Assembly (NCBI GenBank): GCA_041390825.1
Contig: JAWKPF010000011.1
Coordinates: 89,858-153,857 of the forward strand
Source: Thermomicrobiales bacterium
Lineage (GTDB): Bacteria; Chloroflexota; Chloroflexia; Thermomicrobiales; UBA6265
Length of the DNA stretch: 64,000 bases
Direction of reading: 5' to 3'
The notes under the pieces were generated by a model. It was not told the origin of the DNA and searched no databases. It was given only the letters and a program-made list of their open reading frames with translations. The position numbers were made by a program, and so were the translations under genes. Each line of letters opens with the position of its first letter. The first letter of the stretch is position 1. This document shows, piece after piece, positions 53,235 to 61,999 of this stretch.

Positions 53235-55271
53235 TTATCGACCCCAGACCGAATCCAGGTCGCTGCCTGGGAGCTTGCGCGCCTTTTCGGGATGGAGCTC
53301 TGCCGTACGCATGCTCGGCTCGACGATCGGCTCGCGCTTGAGCCGGCGATAGACCATCGTCAGTCCGATATACGCCAGCGGCAGCAGGAGCCCATAGAGG
53401 AAGCTGCTGACCATGTTCGCAAACTGAACGCGGCTGCCGCCAAGGATCAGAATCATCACGCCGATCAACGGACCGGGCACGAGCGCCAGGATGAGGAAGC
53501 CGATGGTGGACCCCAGAGTTCGAACCCATTGCCCCCTGGTGACGGCCCAGCTTTGGCGAAGTCCCTTCCATCCCGGGCGCCCTTCGTCCAGCACGATGGC
53601 TTGCGGATAGAAGAGCCAGCGGACCGCGACGTAGATCGCAACCGGGATGAGGACGAACGAGAACGCCGCGAGGCCCAACGCGACGACGTAAATGATGAGC
53701 GCCACCATCATGGCCGGGAAGTAACGAAGCCCGTGCCGCAGGCTCCGCCAAACGCCGGGTTTGATTCCCTGGCGAATCTCCTTCATGGCAAAGATGACCG
53801 CAGGCACGATGACCAGCGTCATGGCGGCTTGTTGCGCCCCGCCGACGATTGCAGCCAGGGCGAGGTCGCCTGTTGCCGACTGATTGAGCCAATCGAGCAT
53901 CCATTCGATCGGCGGGAGCTTTCGCAGCAGGTACGAAAACGCATTGAAGGCGATGCCGACAGGCACGGCCATCATGCCAATGCCGAGGAACGTGCGAATT
54001 TCGTTGCCGTAGATGTCGAGGGCTTCCATAAAGTAACCCCAGACCCGATAGATGGACAGGCCAATCAACCCGAGGATGGCAAGCAGAATCGCGCCGGTCA
54101 ACCAGGGATAGGAGCCGATGTAGATGGTGGCTTTCGAACCCCACTTGGAGAGGCTGCAAAAGAGATCGGTGGCGTTGAGGCCGCCGGCTTTACTGTCGGG
54201 AACCTTGAGGGTCGAGTAGCGCCAGGTGGAGAACGATTCGGTGGGATCGTTCCATTTGCTGCCGTGGTTGAGCCCGAACGGGCCATTGAAAACGGACATC
54301 TCGCGTTCGCCCCAGCGGCCCTCGAAAAGCGCCCAGGCGAACGGCCCGTTGGGATCGATGAAATCGGGAATGACAACTGCGTTCAGCGGGGTGGCATTGT
54401 GCGGAGCGGTGGTCACGTCACACCCGAAGGCGGTGCCGTTCTCCCCCCAGCCAATGAAGGTATGCGCGCCGTAGTAGGTTGCATGGGAACCAGCAGACGG
54501 ATAGACGACGAGATTCGTCCCATCCATCTGGAGCTTTTCGTCGCCCCATTTGGCAAGCTCACCGCCCCCATGCTGGGCGTATCCAACCTCGATCGGATCC
54601 ATCGTCAACGCTTCCTCGACCGAGGTTGTGTTGAACGTGAGCTGGATCATCTCCCAGTCGGATTCGTGGGTATCGTTCCAATCGTTGAAGTAGTAATAGA
54701 ACCAGTATTCGACATAGAGGCGGCGCGCGGCTTCGTCGACGATGAAGCGGACGTAGGTGGATGGCTCGAGCCCAAGTTCGGCAACCTTGGCTTTGAAGTA
54801 CGTCTCGAACTCACACCCGGGATTGCGCGGGTCGCCCGGGAAATCCAGATACGTGTTCTCGCCAGCATTGACAAGATCCTGGGGGGTGATCCCCTGGGCG
54901 ATGATCACATCGTTGTCGGCATCACCGTCTCCCTTGGCCTTGAGCGCGATGTCGGGATTGTCGAAGAGGAAATCGACGGTGACTGGAAAGTAGCCCTCAC
55001 CGGCCTTGTCGCAATTGCTGGCCTGGGCTTTCAGCATGGCGATCGGCGCATACCGGTTGGCCAGCTCTTGTTGCGCGGCGGTGACGTCGCCGGTAGACGT
55101 TTGCGCGCTGGTCGATGGCGATCCTGTTGTCGAACTGGGTCCCGCACCAGGGACCGGCGTAGCGTCCTGCGCGGCAGTTCCTTGCGGGGCAACTCCACCG
55201 AGGATAACAACAAGAAGCAGGGTGGCTGCCAGAAGAGGAATGACGTGCCGCATTCCACGAACCCATCTCAT
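53235..55271 (-). CDS. Secreted Vps62-like/membrane fusion, paralogue
   Basis: The 678-residue paralogue of the gene at 48249-50195 has a signal peptide (HVIPLLAATLLLVVILGG) and a Thr/Ser/Pro-rich 40-residue linker. Its Vps62-like part includes ELANRYAPIAMLK, YVEYWFYYYFNDWNDTHESD and VYPSAGSHATYYGAH. The seven-helix part has GLRQSWAVTRGQWVRTLG. Conserved cysteines match the paralogue. GGGGA precedes the ATG. The pair probably arose by local duplication. Confidence 0.75.
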   Translation of the reverse strand: MRWVRGMRHVIPLLAATLLLVVILGGVAPQGTAAQDATPVPGAGPSSTTGSPSTSAQTSTGDVTAAQQELANRYAPIAMLKAQASNCDKAGEGYFPVTVDFLFDNPDIALKAKGDGDADNDVIIAQGITPQDLVNAGENTYLDFPGDPRNPGCEFETYFKAKVAELGLEPSTYVRFIVDEAARRLYVEYWFYYYFNDWNDTHESDWEMIQLTFNTTSVEEALTMDPIEVGYAQHGGGELAKWGDEKLQMDGTNLVVYPSAGSHATYYGAHTFIGWGENGTAFGCDVTTAPHNATPLNAVVIPDFIDPNGPFAWALFEGRWGEREMSVFNGPFGLNHGSKWNDPTESFSTWRYSTLKVPDSKAGGLNATDLFCSLSKWGSKATIYIGSYPWLTGAILLAILGLIGLSIYRVWGYFMEALDIYGNEIRTFLGIGMMAVPVGIAFNAFSYLLRKLPPIEWMLDWLNQSATGDLALAAIVGGAQQAAMTLVIVPAVIFAMKEIRQGIKPGVWRSLRHGLRYFPAMMVALIIYVVALGLAAFSFVLIPVAIYVAVRWLFYPQAIVLDEGRPGWKGLRQSWAVTRGQWVRTLGSTIGFLILALVPGPLIGVMILILGGSRVQFANMVSSFLYGLLLPLAYIGLTMVYRRLKREPIVEPSMRTAELHPEKARKLPGSDLDSVWGR

Positions 55272-55566
55272 CGTGCATTCCCCTGAATCAGTATCGAACG
55301 GTGAGACTCAATCGAATCCAGCATAGCTGTCGTCATTGGGCATTGCATCAACCGAATGGCGAATTCGTATCGCTGTCTCGCCATTCTTCCGGTGGGGAAC
55401 GACTGTCGTCGACGCTTCACGCACTCGAGAACGTGCCGCGATTCCACTAAACGAACCACTGCTGGAATCCTCTTACGCCCAGGTGGGCCAGGCGTACTAC
55501 CATCTGACGCAATATCTTCACTTCATGATTCGCGGGACCCGCCGCAGGGCCCGCCTGGGGGCATGC

Positions 55567-56919
55567 ATGCACGAGCTCGACGGCGAGTTGGAGCAATTGG
55601 CGCGGACGATATTCGAACAGGTGCTCGAGCGGCAACGGATGAACCCGATGCCACTGGGCGGTATTGGCAACGTCGATGTCCTGCAGGCGGAGCTCGCCGA
55701 TTCGATCACACCGGACGGCCTCGGACTCGACGAGGCGATGCGGCGTTGGAGCGAGACGGTGATCCCGAATCTGATCGCCGTCGATCATCCCCGGTACCTG
55801 GCGTTCATTCCGCACGCGCCAACGCAAGCGTCGGTCTTCATCGATCTCTTCGTCAGCGCCGCCTCGATCTACGCGGGAAGCTGGATGGAGGGATCCGGCG
55901 CGGTCTTCGCGGAGAATCAGGCGCTCGATTGGATCGCCGGTTTGGCCGGCTATCCATCCGGGGCGGGCGGCACGTTCGTTTCCGGTGGAACGCTCGGCAA
56001 CCTGGCGGCGCTGCATACAGCGCGTGAAACCGCGCGCGATCGGCGCGGTTCCGACCAGCCAGCACGCTGGCAGGTGGCGATCTCCAGCGAATCGCACTCG
56101 TCGAATGTGCAAGCCCTACGTGTGCTCGACATGGATCCGGTACGGGTGCCGGTCGATCGTTCGTTTCGTTTGACGGCCAGCGCACTGCGACAGGTGCTGG
56201 ACGAGCAACAACCGGACGGGCTTTGCGCCGTGGTGGCCTCGGCGGGATCGACCAATGCCGGCGCGATCGACGATCTGGTCGGCATTGCCGAGATCTGTGA
56301 GGAACTGGGCATCTGGTTGCATATCGATGGCGCCTATGGCCTGGCCGCGCTTGCCTCGCCGGCGAAGCGGGATGCCTTCGCTGGAGTCGAACGAAGCGAC
56401 AGTCTCATCGTCGATCCACACAAATGGCTGTTCGGGCCATATGACAGTTGCGCGTTGCTCTATCGCGATCCGCGGCTGGCGCGGCGAGCGCATTCGCAAT
56501 CGGCCGACTACCTGGATGTCATCAACGAGCGCAACGACTGGAATCCCTCCGATTACGCCGTTCAGCTCAGCCGGCGGGCCCGCGGGGTTCCGATGTGGTT
56601 CTCCCTGATGGCGCATGGAAGCGATGCCTATGGAAAGGCGGTGGACAAGGTGCTTGCGCTCACCGCGCAGACCGTGGCCGAGATTCGGCAGCGCCCGGAG
56701 CTGGAACTCTTGCTCGAGCCAGACCTGAGCGTTCTGCTCTTCCGCCGGGTGGGCTGGAACGATGCGGACTATCTGGCATGGTCGAACGCGTTGATCGCCT
56801 CGGGTACCGCGTTCGTGGTGCCCACCCGGGTGAATGGGAAATCGGTGGCGCGCATGGTGCTCATGAACCCGCGAACCACTCTGGACGACGTGCGGCTGGT
56901 GCTGGATCCGATGCGGTAG
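55567..56919 (+). CDS. PLP-dependent group II decarboxylase
   Basis: The 450-residue protein has the PLP lysine in DPHKWLFGPYDSC and the decarboxylase hallmarks GTFVSGGTLGNLAAL (cofactor phosphate) and WLHIDGAYGLAAL (Asp). Such enzymes decarboxylate aromatic amino acids or glutamate; related AADC-like proteins in bacteria also include non-decarboxylating ones. The substrate is not readable. I use the ATG 55567 with GGGGG upstream; a much longer frame upstream lacks homology. Confidence 0.87.
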   Translation: MHELDGELEQLARTIFEQVLERQRMNPMPLGGIGNVDVLQAELADSITPDGLGLDEAMRRWSETVIPNLIAVDHPRYLAFIPHAPTQASVFIDLFVSAASIYAGSWMEGSGAVFAENQALDWIAGLAGYPSGAGGTFVSGGTLGNLAALHTARETARDRRGSDQPARWQVAISSESHSSNVQALRVLDMDPVRVPVDRSFRLTASALRQVLDEQQPDGLCAVVASAGSTNAGAIDDLVGIAEICEELGIWLHIDGAYGLAALASPAKRDAFAGVERSDSLIVDPHKWLFGPYDSCALLYRDPRLARRAHSQSADYLDVINERNDWNPSDYAVQLSRRARGVPMWFSLMAHGSDAYGKAVDKVLALTAQTVAEIRQRPELELLLEPDLSVLLFRRVGWNDADYLAWSNALIASGTAFVVPTRVNGKSVARMVLMNPRTTLDDVRLVLDPMR

Positions 56920-56949
56920 ACCGAGCTGACGGAACGGATCGGATGGGCG

Positions 56950-57483
56950 TTACCGCGGCGCGCCGGTCGATGGACGAGCGATCTCGAAGTACTCGAGTTC
57001 GGCGCCGTAGGCATGGCGACGACCAAGATGGGTCATGCCAGCCTTCGACATCACGCGCAGTGAAGCCGCGTTCTCGGGATAGGCCAACCCAACGAGACGC
57101 GATCGATCGAGATGCGCGAACCCATAGTCGATCAGACCGATGGTCAACTCGGTCGCGTATCCGTTGCCCCAGCGATCTTTGCGGAAGTGATAGAAGACTT
57201 CGACCGCGTCGATCTCATCGAGTTCCGCCAACCCTCCACCGCCGATTAGCGCGCCAGTTTGTTTCTCCACCACCGCCCAGTTGCCGAGGCCGTCGACGGC
57301 GCTCCATCGCTCGCTGCGAACACGCAAACGCTCGCGGGTGAAGTCGACATTGGGATGCGGTTCACCCGTGTCCCCCACAAAACGCATGACATCTGGGTCC
57401 CCAAAGATGGCGAACGCGGCCTCGGCGTCGGCCTCGCTCCAGGGGCGCACGATCAGTCGGTCGGTTTCGAACACAGTCGTCAT
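56950..57483 (-). CDS. GNAT family acetyltransferase (RimJ/RimL type)
   Basis: The 177-residue protein has TDRLIVRPWSEADAEAAFAI, then WGNGYATELTIGLIDYGFAH with the acetyl-CoA loop, and YPENAASLRVMSKAGMTHLG, which fit RimL-like N-acetyltransferases. The substrate may be a ribosomal protein N-terminus or a small amine. The ATG is at 57483, directly beside the heptamer array. Confidence 0.88.
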   Translation of the reverse strand: MTTVFETDRLIVRPWSEADAEAAFAIFGDPDVMRFVGDTGEPHPNVDFTRERLRVRSERWSAVDGLGNWAVVEKQTGALIGGGGLAELDEIDAVEVFYHFRKDRWGNGYATELTIGLIDYGFAHLDRSRLVGLAYPENAASLRVMSKAGMTHLGRRHAYGAELEYFEIARPSTGAPR

Positions 57484-57526
57484 GCAGCGAGTATGGCGCG
57501 GTGGCGGCCGGATGTCATCTGCACGC

Positions 57527-57709
57527 GGCTCGCAGCACGCGGCACGCAGCACGCAGCACGCAGCACGCAGCACGCAGCACGCAGCACGCAGCACGCAGCA
57601 CGCAGCACGCAGAAAGAGGCTACATTGGTTCGAACTACGCGAATCGTGCATTGGGGGGATTAGGGACATGAGATTGGTTTCTGCCTGCTGCGTGCCGCAT
57701 GCTGCCTGC
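57527..57709. repeat. Paired inverted heptamer arrays, AGCACGC / TGCGTGC family
   Basis: Left arm, 57527-57610: 12 units, nearly all AGCACGC (77 bases of perfect phase from 57534). Right arm, 57682-57709: TGCCTGC, TGCGTGC, CGCATGC, TGCCTGC. The arms are near reverse complements 71 bases apart, between divergent genes. The right arm runs into the SDR gene's start. Confidence 0.93.
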
Positions 57710-58454
57710 TAGGGGCGCGCTCATCGTCACCGGCGGCGGCCGGGGAATCGGGGCGGCGATCTGCCGGGCGGCAGCGCGTGACGGTTGGCCGGTGGTGGTG
57801 AACTACGGCAAGAGCCGGGAAGCGGCGGAACGAGTGGCCGCGGATATCGCCGCGTCGGGAGGCACGGCCGTTGCCATCGGCGCGGATGTGGCCGACGAAA
57901 CCGCGGTGGTGGCGATGTTCGATGAGGCCGATGCGCTGTTCGGCCGGGTCGCCGGAGTGGTGAACAACGCCGGGATCACGGGAGGATTCAGCCACGCAGG
58001 CGATATCGAGATCGACCGGGTGCGGCGGATGCTCGATGTGAACGTTGTCGGCACGATGCTCTGCTGCCGGGAAGCGGTGCGGCGCATGTCGACCGCACGC
58101 GGCGGAACTGGCGGTGTCATCGTAAACATCTCGTCTTTGGTCGCCAGGACTGGAGGCGCGCATGAATGGGTCCACTACGCCGCGTCGAAAGGCGCCATCA
58201 ACTCCTTCACGATCGGGCTGGCGCGCGAGGTCGCCACCGAGGGTATCCGGGTGAACGCGGTGGCTCCCGGGCTCGTCGAGTCGGACCTGCACGGTGACAA
58301 CGGAGATCCGGAACGTCCGGCGCGGATGGCGCCGTCGATCCCAATGCAGCGCTCGGGAGAGCCTGAGGAGATTGCCGAAGGCGTCGTTTGGTTGCTGTCT
58401 CCGGCCGCGTCGTATGTGACGGGGACGATTCTCGAGATCGGCGGGGGTCGGTAG
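57699..58454 (+). CDS. SDR-family oxidoreductase
   Basis: The 251-residue protein has Rossmann GGGRGIG (about 12-18), NNAGITGG, catalytic Ser in NISSLVARTG, Tyr-x3-Lys in YAASKGAIN, and PGLVESDL. It is a classical short-chain dehydrogenase of FabG type, using NAD(P)H. The start is odd: a good ribosome site (GGGGGGATTAGGGAC) precedes the ATG at 57668, which opens a 14-codon frame (to TAG 57710-57712) overlapping the real one from 57699. Coupled translation or an array-driven shift is likely. Confidence 0.88.
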   Translation: MLPARGALIVTGGGRGIGAAICRAAARDGWPVVVNYGKSREAAERVAADIAASGGTAVAIGADVADETAVVAMFDEADALFGRVAGVVNNAGITGGFSHAGDIEIDRVRRMLDVNVVGTMLCCREAVRRMSTARGGTGGVIVNISSLVARTGGAHEWVHYAASKGAINSFTIGLAREVATEGIRVNAVAPGLVESDLHGDNGDPERPARMAPSIPMQRSGEPEEIAEGVVWLLSPAASYVTGTILEIGGGR

Positions 58455-58634
58455 CGAACGGGCGATCTCCAGGCGCAGAGAGGCCCTCCGCTTGGATCGC
58501 TGCGAATGACGGTCATGCCATTGGGTATCCGCAGCTGGTCCGCATCGTCGCTGCTCTCTGGTCGCATTCGGCGCCCGCCGCAAGATCCGCCCCGAAGCGA
58601 CTGAATGAGGCCTCGGACAAGTGCGCTTCCGTCA

Positions 58635-59228
58635 TCAGAGACTCTCAACGTCCCCCATGCGGGTGCGCAGCGACGCCAGCCCGCGGCAGAACGACGCACG
58701 CACGGCCACCTCCGATTTCCCGAGAATGGCGGCGGTTTCACCGTAGGTCAGGCCGGCGAATCGCAGCTGGCAGCAACGCCGCTGATCGGGTGTCAGGCTC
58801 AGGAGAAGCACAGAGACCTGGTTGCGGTCATCGGCAAGGATCGCCAACTCCTCAGGAGTCCGGCCCGTATCCAATACCCAGCTCACGTCAGTCAGGGGAC
58901 GTTCGGAGCGGCGTCTTCGCTGCCGGTGGCGATCGATGATCTCGTTGTGGGCAATCCGAAAGAGCCAGCCGCGAAACGAATCATCCGCGTCCTGGAATCT
59001 GTCCAGCGCGGCAAGCGCGTTGGTGAACGTTTGCTGTGTTGCGTCAGCGGCATCCTCCCGGTCGCCGAGAGAACGGACGCAATAGCGCAGCACATCATCT
59101 CGATATCGCTCATAGAGGGGCGCAAATGACCGAACGTCCTGCTTGGCCAAAGCAACGAGGTACGCATCGCTTTCATTTGTACGCGCGTTTCCGCTCGAAG
59201 GACCCGAGCTCCGCTGTAATGCATGCAT
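58635..59228 (-). CDS. ECF-type RNA polymerase sigma factor
   Basis: The 197-residue protein has region 2 (FAPLYERYRDDVLRYCVRSL, then FRGWLFRIAHNEIIDRHRQR) and region 4 (LTPDQRRCCQLRFAGLTYGETAAILGKSE). It is a typical ECF sigma factor. It lies 185 bases downstream of the operon 59414-61750 and may be cotranscribed with it. No canonical zinc anti-sigma is adjacent; the membrane proteins upstream are candidates. Confidence 0.85.
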   Translation of the reverse strand: MHALQRSSGPSSGNARTNESDAYLVALAKQDVRSFAPLYERYRDDVLRYCVRSLGDREDAADATQQTFTNALAALDRFQDADDSFRGWLFRIAHNEIIDRHRQRRRRSERPLTDVSWVLDTGRTPEELAILADDRNQVSVLLLSLTPDQRRCCQLRFAGLTYGETAAILGKSEVAVRASFCRGLASLRTRMGDVESL

Positions 59229-59413
59229 CTCGCAAGGTACTCCCCGGAGCGTATCGGTTGCCGAAGCGCAGCATGTGGAAAGGCACGAACGTCAGCTTTT
59301 GCATTCCGGCACGCCAGGCTTTCCGAATTCGCTCGCCATGACTCGATCGACAAGCGGCAATGAACGGCCGGCGGGAGCAATCCCGCGATGGTTCTTTCGG
59401 TGTGAATTCGCCC

Positions 59414-60757
59414 TCATCCGGGTGTGCGTATGGCCCGAGTGAGCGAGATGATCCAGAGCGCTGCCGGTTCTCCCGCCGCCACGCGATAGGACATGAGGGT
59501 TCCTTCGGTGACCGAGACTCCTTCGCCGGGCAGCAGGCGCAGCAGATCGCCAGGGGCTGCCATCGTCTGCTCGTCTAGCCTGGATACCGCAACCTGCTTG
59601 TCGTGCGTCTCGACTTCGAGACTGCCTTCGACAACGATGAGATACTCGAACCCACTGACCGAATGGACCGCCAGCAGTTCGTTCGGCGCTGCCGCGACGC
59701 GCACAAGGGAAAGGTTGTAGGGACGATCCGGATCGGTTCCCATCGGAAGCAACCCGGACGCCAGCAATGACCCACTCTCACTGTTGGGATCGCCGAAGGG
59801 ACTCTGGTCATCGTGGAGTGTGGTGACCGGAGATTGATGGTGAATCCTGACGACAATGATGGAAGCGGCCTGAGTCCCAGTGTTCCAGACGTGGAAGGCT
59901 TCACCTTCCGGCAAGATCACCACGCTCTGGTTTTGGAGGTCGATACGCGTGCCCCGCTGGAGTGCGATTGGGCTACCGGGGTCGCTGGTGAGCAGTTGCG
60001 CGAAATGGGGGGAGCGCTTCGGTTCGATTTCCAGGGCGATCTCTCCTGAGCTTGCGATCAGCAACGCCGGTGAGAAATGCCGCCGGGCTTCCGAATCTCC
60101 GGGCATGATCATCAGTGTTTCCACCGCGCATTCCACAAACCAACCGGCCATGTGGCGCAGATCCAGCGAGGCGAACAATTCATATCGAGGCGGCAAGGTC
60201 TCGCTTGCCCAGCGCTCGGCGATCTTTCCGTTCACTATTCGCAGCTGCTCATAGCCGGGAGCAGATGCCGGGCGATCGGACACGACGCCACCGGTGTTGG
60301 TTGCAGTCCCGGCACTCGTCGTCAGCGAAACCGCCACGAGGTCGTCGCGCGGCACCATGCGTGCCACCTCGATACGCATGTCCGGATATGTGGCACGCAT
60401 GGCCCCAAAGTAACGGAGCAGACTGGCGGCGTCTTGTTGCGGGTCGACCGCTGAGTGATCCACAAAGCCGGGATCGAGCATGTTCAGCAGCTTCGCCGAA
60501 TCTCCGAACTCCAGATAATGATCGATCGCCTCGTAGAACATCCCCGCGGCGTTCTCGTTGGAGCGTTCGCGGGCGGAAGAGCTCGGCTGCACGACGAGAG
60601 CCGGAGCAAGCAGTTGGCCAACGACGAATCCTGTGACGAACACGAGAGCAACCGCGACGATAGTGGACGGAGATATCCGCGCCCGTGCGGATCGGGCCGG
60701 GGGCTCGGTCCGCAGGACCCATCTGCGCGAAGCTGGTGCGCAACCTTGGCTAGACAT
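59414..60757 (-). CDS. Membrane-anchored SnoaL-like plus cupin protein
   Basis: The 447-residue protein has one N-terminal helix (about 30-55: IVAVALVFVTGFVVGQLL). A SnoaL/ester-cyclase-like domain follows (about 70-180: YEAIDHYLEFGDSAKLLNML, RYFGAMRATYPDMRIEVARM). Two cupin-like beta domains come next (about 215-310 and 335-440: VVILPEGEAFHVWNTGTQA, FEYLIVVEGSLEVE). Nothing shows catalysis with certainty. It overlaps the small membrane protein gene upstream by eight bases, so it is in an operon. Confidence 0.65.
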   Translation of the reverse strand: MSSQGCAPASRRWVLRTEPPARSARARISPSTIVAVALVFVTGFVVGQLLAPALVVQPSSSARERSNENAAGMFYEAIDHYLEFGDSAKLLNMLDPGFVDHSAVDPQQDAASLLRYFGAMRATYPDMRIEVARMVPRDDLVAVSLTTSAGTATNTGGVVSDRPASAPGYEQLRIVNGKIAERWASETLPPRYELFASLDLRHMAGWFVECAVETLMIMPGDSEARRHFSPALLIASSGEIALEIEPKRSPHFAQLLTSDPGSPIALQRGTRIDLQNQSVVILPEGEAFHVWNTGTQAASIIVVRIHHQSPVTTLHDDQSPFGDPNSESGSLLASGLLPMGTDPDRPYNLSLVRVAAAPNELLAVHSVSGFEYLIVVEGSLEVETHDKQVAVSRLDEQTMAAPGDLLRLLPGEGVSVTEGTLMSYRVAAGEPAALWIISLTRAIRTPG

Positions 60758-60941
60758 GTGGCCTGGAGATCGAAGAAAAACCACGCGACAGCAGGTCGTT
60801 GAGGGCGTCGAATCCGATGAGCGCGAGGGCGATCATGAAGACGATCAGCGTCAGGAATCCAACGAATCGCGCGACGACCGCGAGATCGCGCACCCAGAGT
60901 CGCCGGACACCATCACGTGCCAACTGCGTTTCTCCAGTCAT
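60750..60941 (-). CDS. Small single-helix membrane protein
   Basis: The 63-residue protein has a charged N-terminus and one hydrophobic helix (about 27-46: VGFLTLIVFMIALALIGFD). It is overlapped at both ends by its operon neighbours (ATGA with the gene upstream, eight bases with the one downstream). It may be an adaptor or regulatory subunit. No family recognised. Confidence 0.65.
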   Translation of the reverse strand: MTGETQLARDGVRRLWVRDLAVVARFVGFLTLIVFMIALALIGFDALNDLLSRGFSSISRPHV

Positions 60942-61750
60942 TGGGCTACCGCTCCTCTCGTGTCGATACCCGCATCGATCAGCACCTGATCGATCTCCGC
61001 GAGCACTTTTTCCATAGGGACACGTGCTGCCGCGACGGCAGCGGCCATTCTGTCGGGGTCGTATCCAGCGAACTGCTGATCCGGGGTTTCGCCCGCGAGC
61101 ACCCTATCGAACGCCGGCTCGATCTGGTAGACCAACGCGTCGAACGGCGCAAAGGCAGCAATCAACCGAGCGTGCAGATCCGCGAAGGGCGGCGTCGGCT
61201 TCAGTTGCTCGACCCCGTCATAGAACATCGACCAGGTCAGCAGCAGGGAGAAAAGGTGGCCGCCCAGGCGGGGATCGTTGGCATCGGCATCGGCCAGGAA
61301 CTGGTCGTAGTACACGAGCGACAGCGCGATGCTATCGCGATAGCGCCGGAGCTCGGCGAGATAGGCGAGATCGGCCGCAGACAGATCGGAGTCCGCTGCG
61401 GCATTCGGCGCCGCTTCCGAAGTTGGCGAAAGGGTCTCGTCGTTGTCTGTTGTGATCAGTGGCAGCTCCCGCGTTCTGGCGGCTCCCATATCCGTGCGCG
61501 CGGCCGTTCCGCTTGGTGCAGCAACGATCACGCTTCGATCGATAAGCTTCACGCGGACGTTTCGAGAGGCCTCCGTAATGGAGCCGGAGAGCGTCTGGAT
61601 GTCGACGTTCACGCTTTCCTCGAACGTCGCCGAAACGGCCGGAGCGACGCTCGCGGCGGTGGCAAGAACAATCGCAGCCGCGAGGATCGCTTGCCGGGAC
61701 TTGCGCGGTCGCTGCCGCGCGGTTCGAATGGAAGGTTCCTCCATCTTCAT
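60938..61750 (-). CDS. Hypothetical exported alpha-helical protein
   Basis: The 270-residue protein has a signal-like helix (about 18-40: AILAAAIVLATAASVAPAV), then a Ser/Thr/Ala-rich stretch and an alpha-helical domain (about 120-265: LAYLAELRRYRDSIALSLVYYD, FADLHARLIAAFAPFDALVYQ). AGGAGG precedes the ATG at a spacing of about 11. No family is recognised. It is the first gene of the operon and probably the secreted or anchored component. Confidence 0.6.
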   Translation of the reverse strand: MKMEEPSIRTARQRPRKSRQAILAAAIVLATAASVAPAVSATFEESVNVDIQTLSGSITEASRNVRVKLIDRSVIVAAPSGTAARTDMGAARTRELPLITTDNDETLSPTSEAAPNAAADSDLSAADLAYLAELRRYRDSIALSLVYYDQFLADADANDPRLGGHLFSLLLTWSMFYDGVEQLKPTPPFADLHARLIAAFAPFDALVYQIEPAFDRVLAGETPDQQFAGYDPDRMAAAVAAARVPMEKVLAEIDQVLIDAGIDTRGAVAQ

Positions 61751-61999
61751 GGTGTGTGTTTCCTCCTCGACTAAGAAGCCGACGCGACCCGTGAAGTTCA
61801 ATGACCGATCGGTCGTTGTCGCGCACATCCATGCTGGCGTCGCGATCGTTGGCGAACATCCTGAATTCGCCGGATTTCAACGATCCGGGACAGGCGATGA
61901 GGCATCGCGTTTTCGTCTAGCATCGAAGGAGTAGAATCGGAGCAACATCACAACCTAGCGCAGCGAGAGCCGAGCCGCCTCCGAAAGGCCAGACCGCCC

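Noticed and set aside
53008..54159. Second minus-strand frame of 383 codons inside the Vps62-like gene
   Set aside because: It is a shifted shadow; the other frame carries signal peptide, Vps62 motifs and membrane helices.
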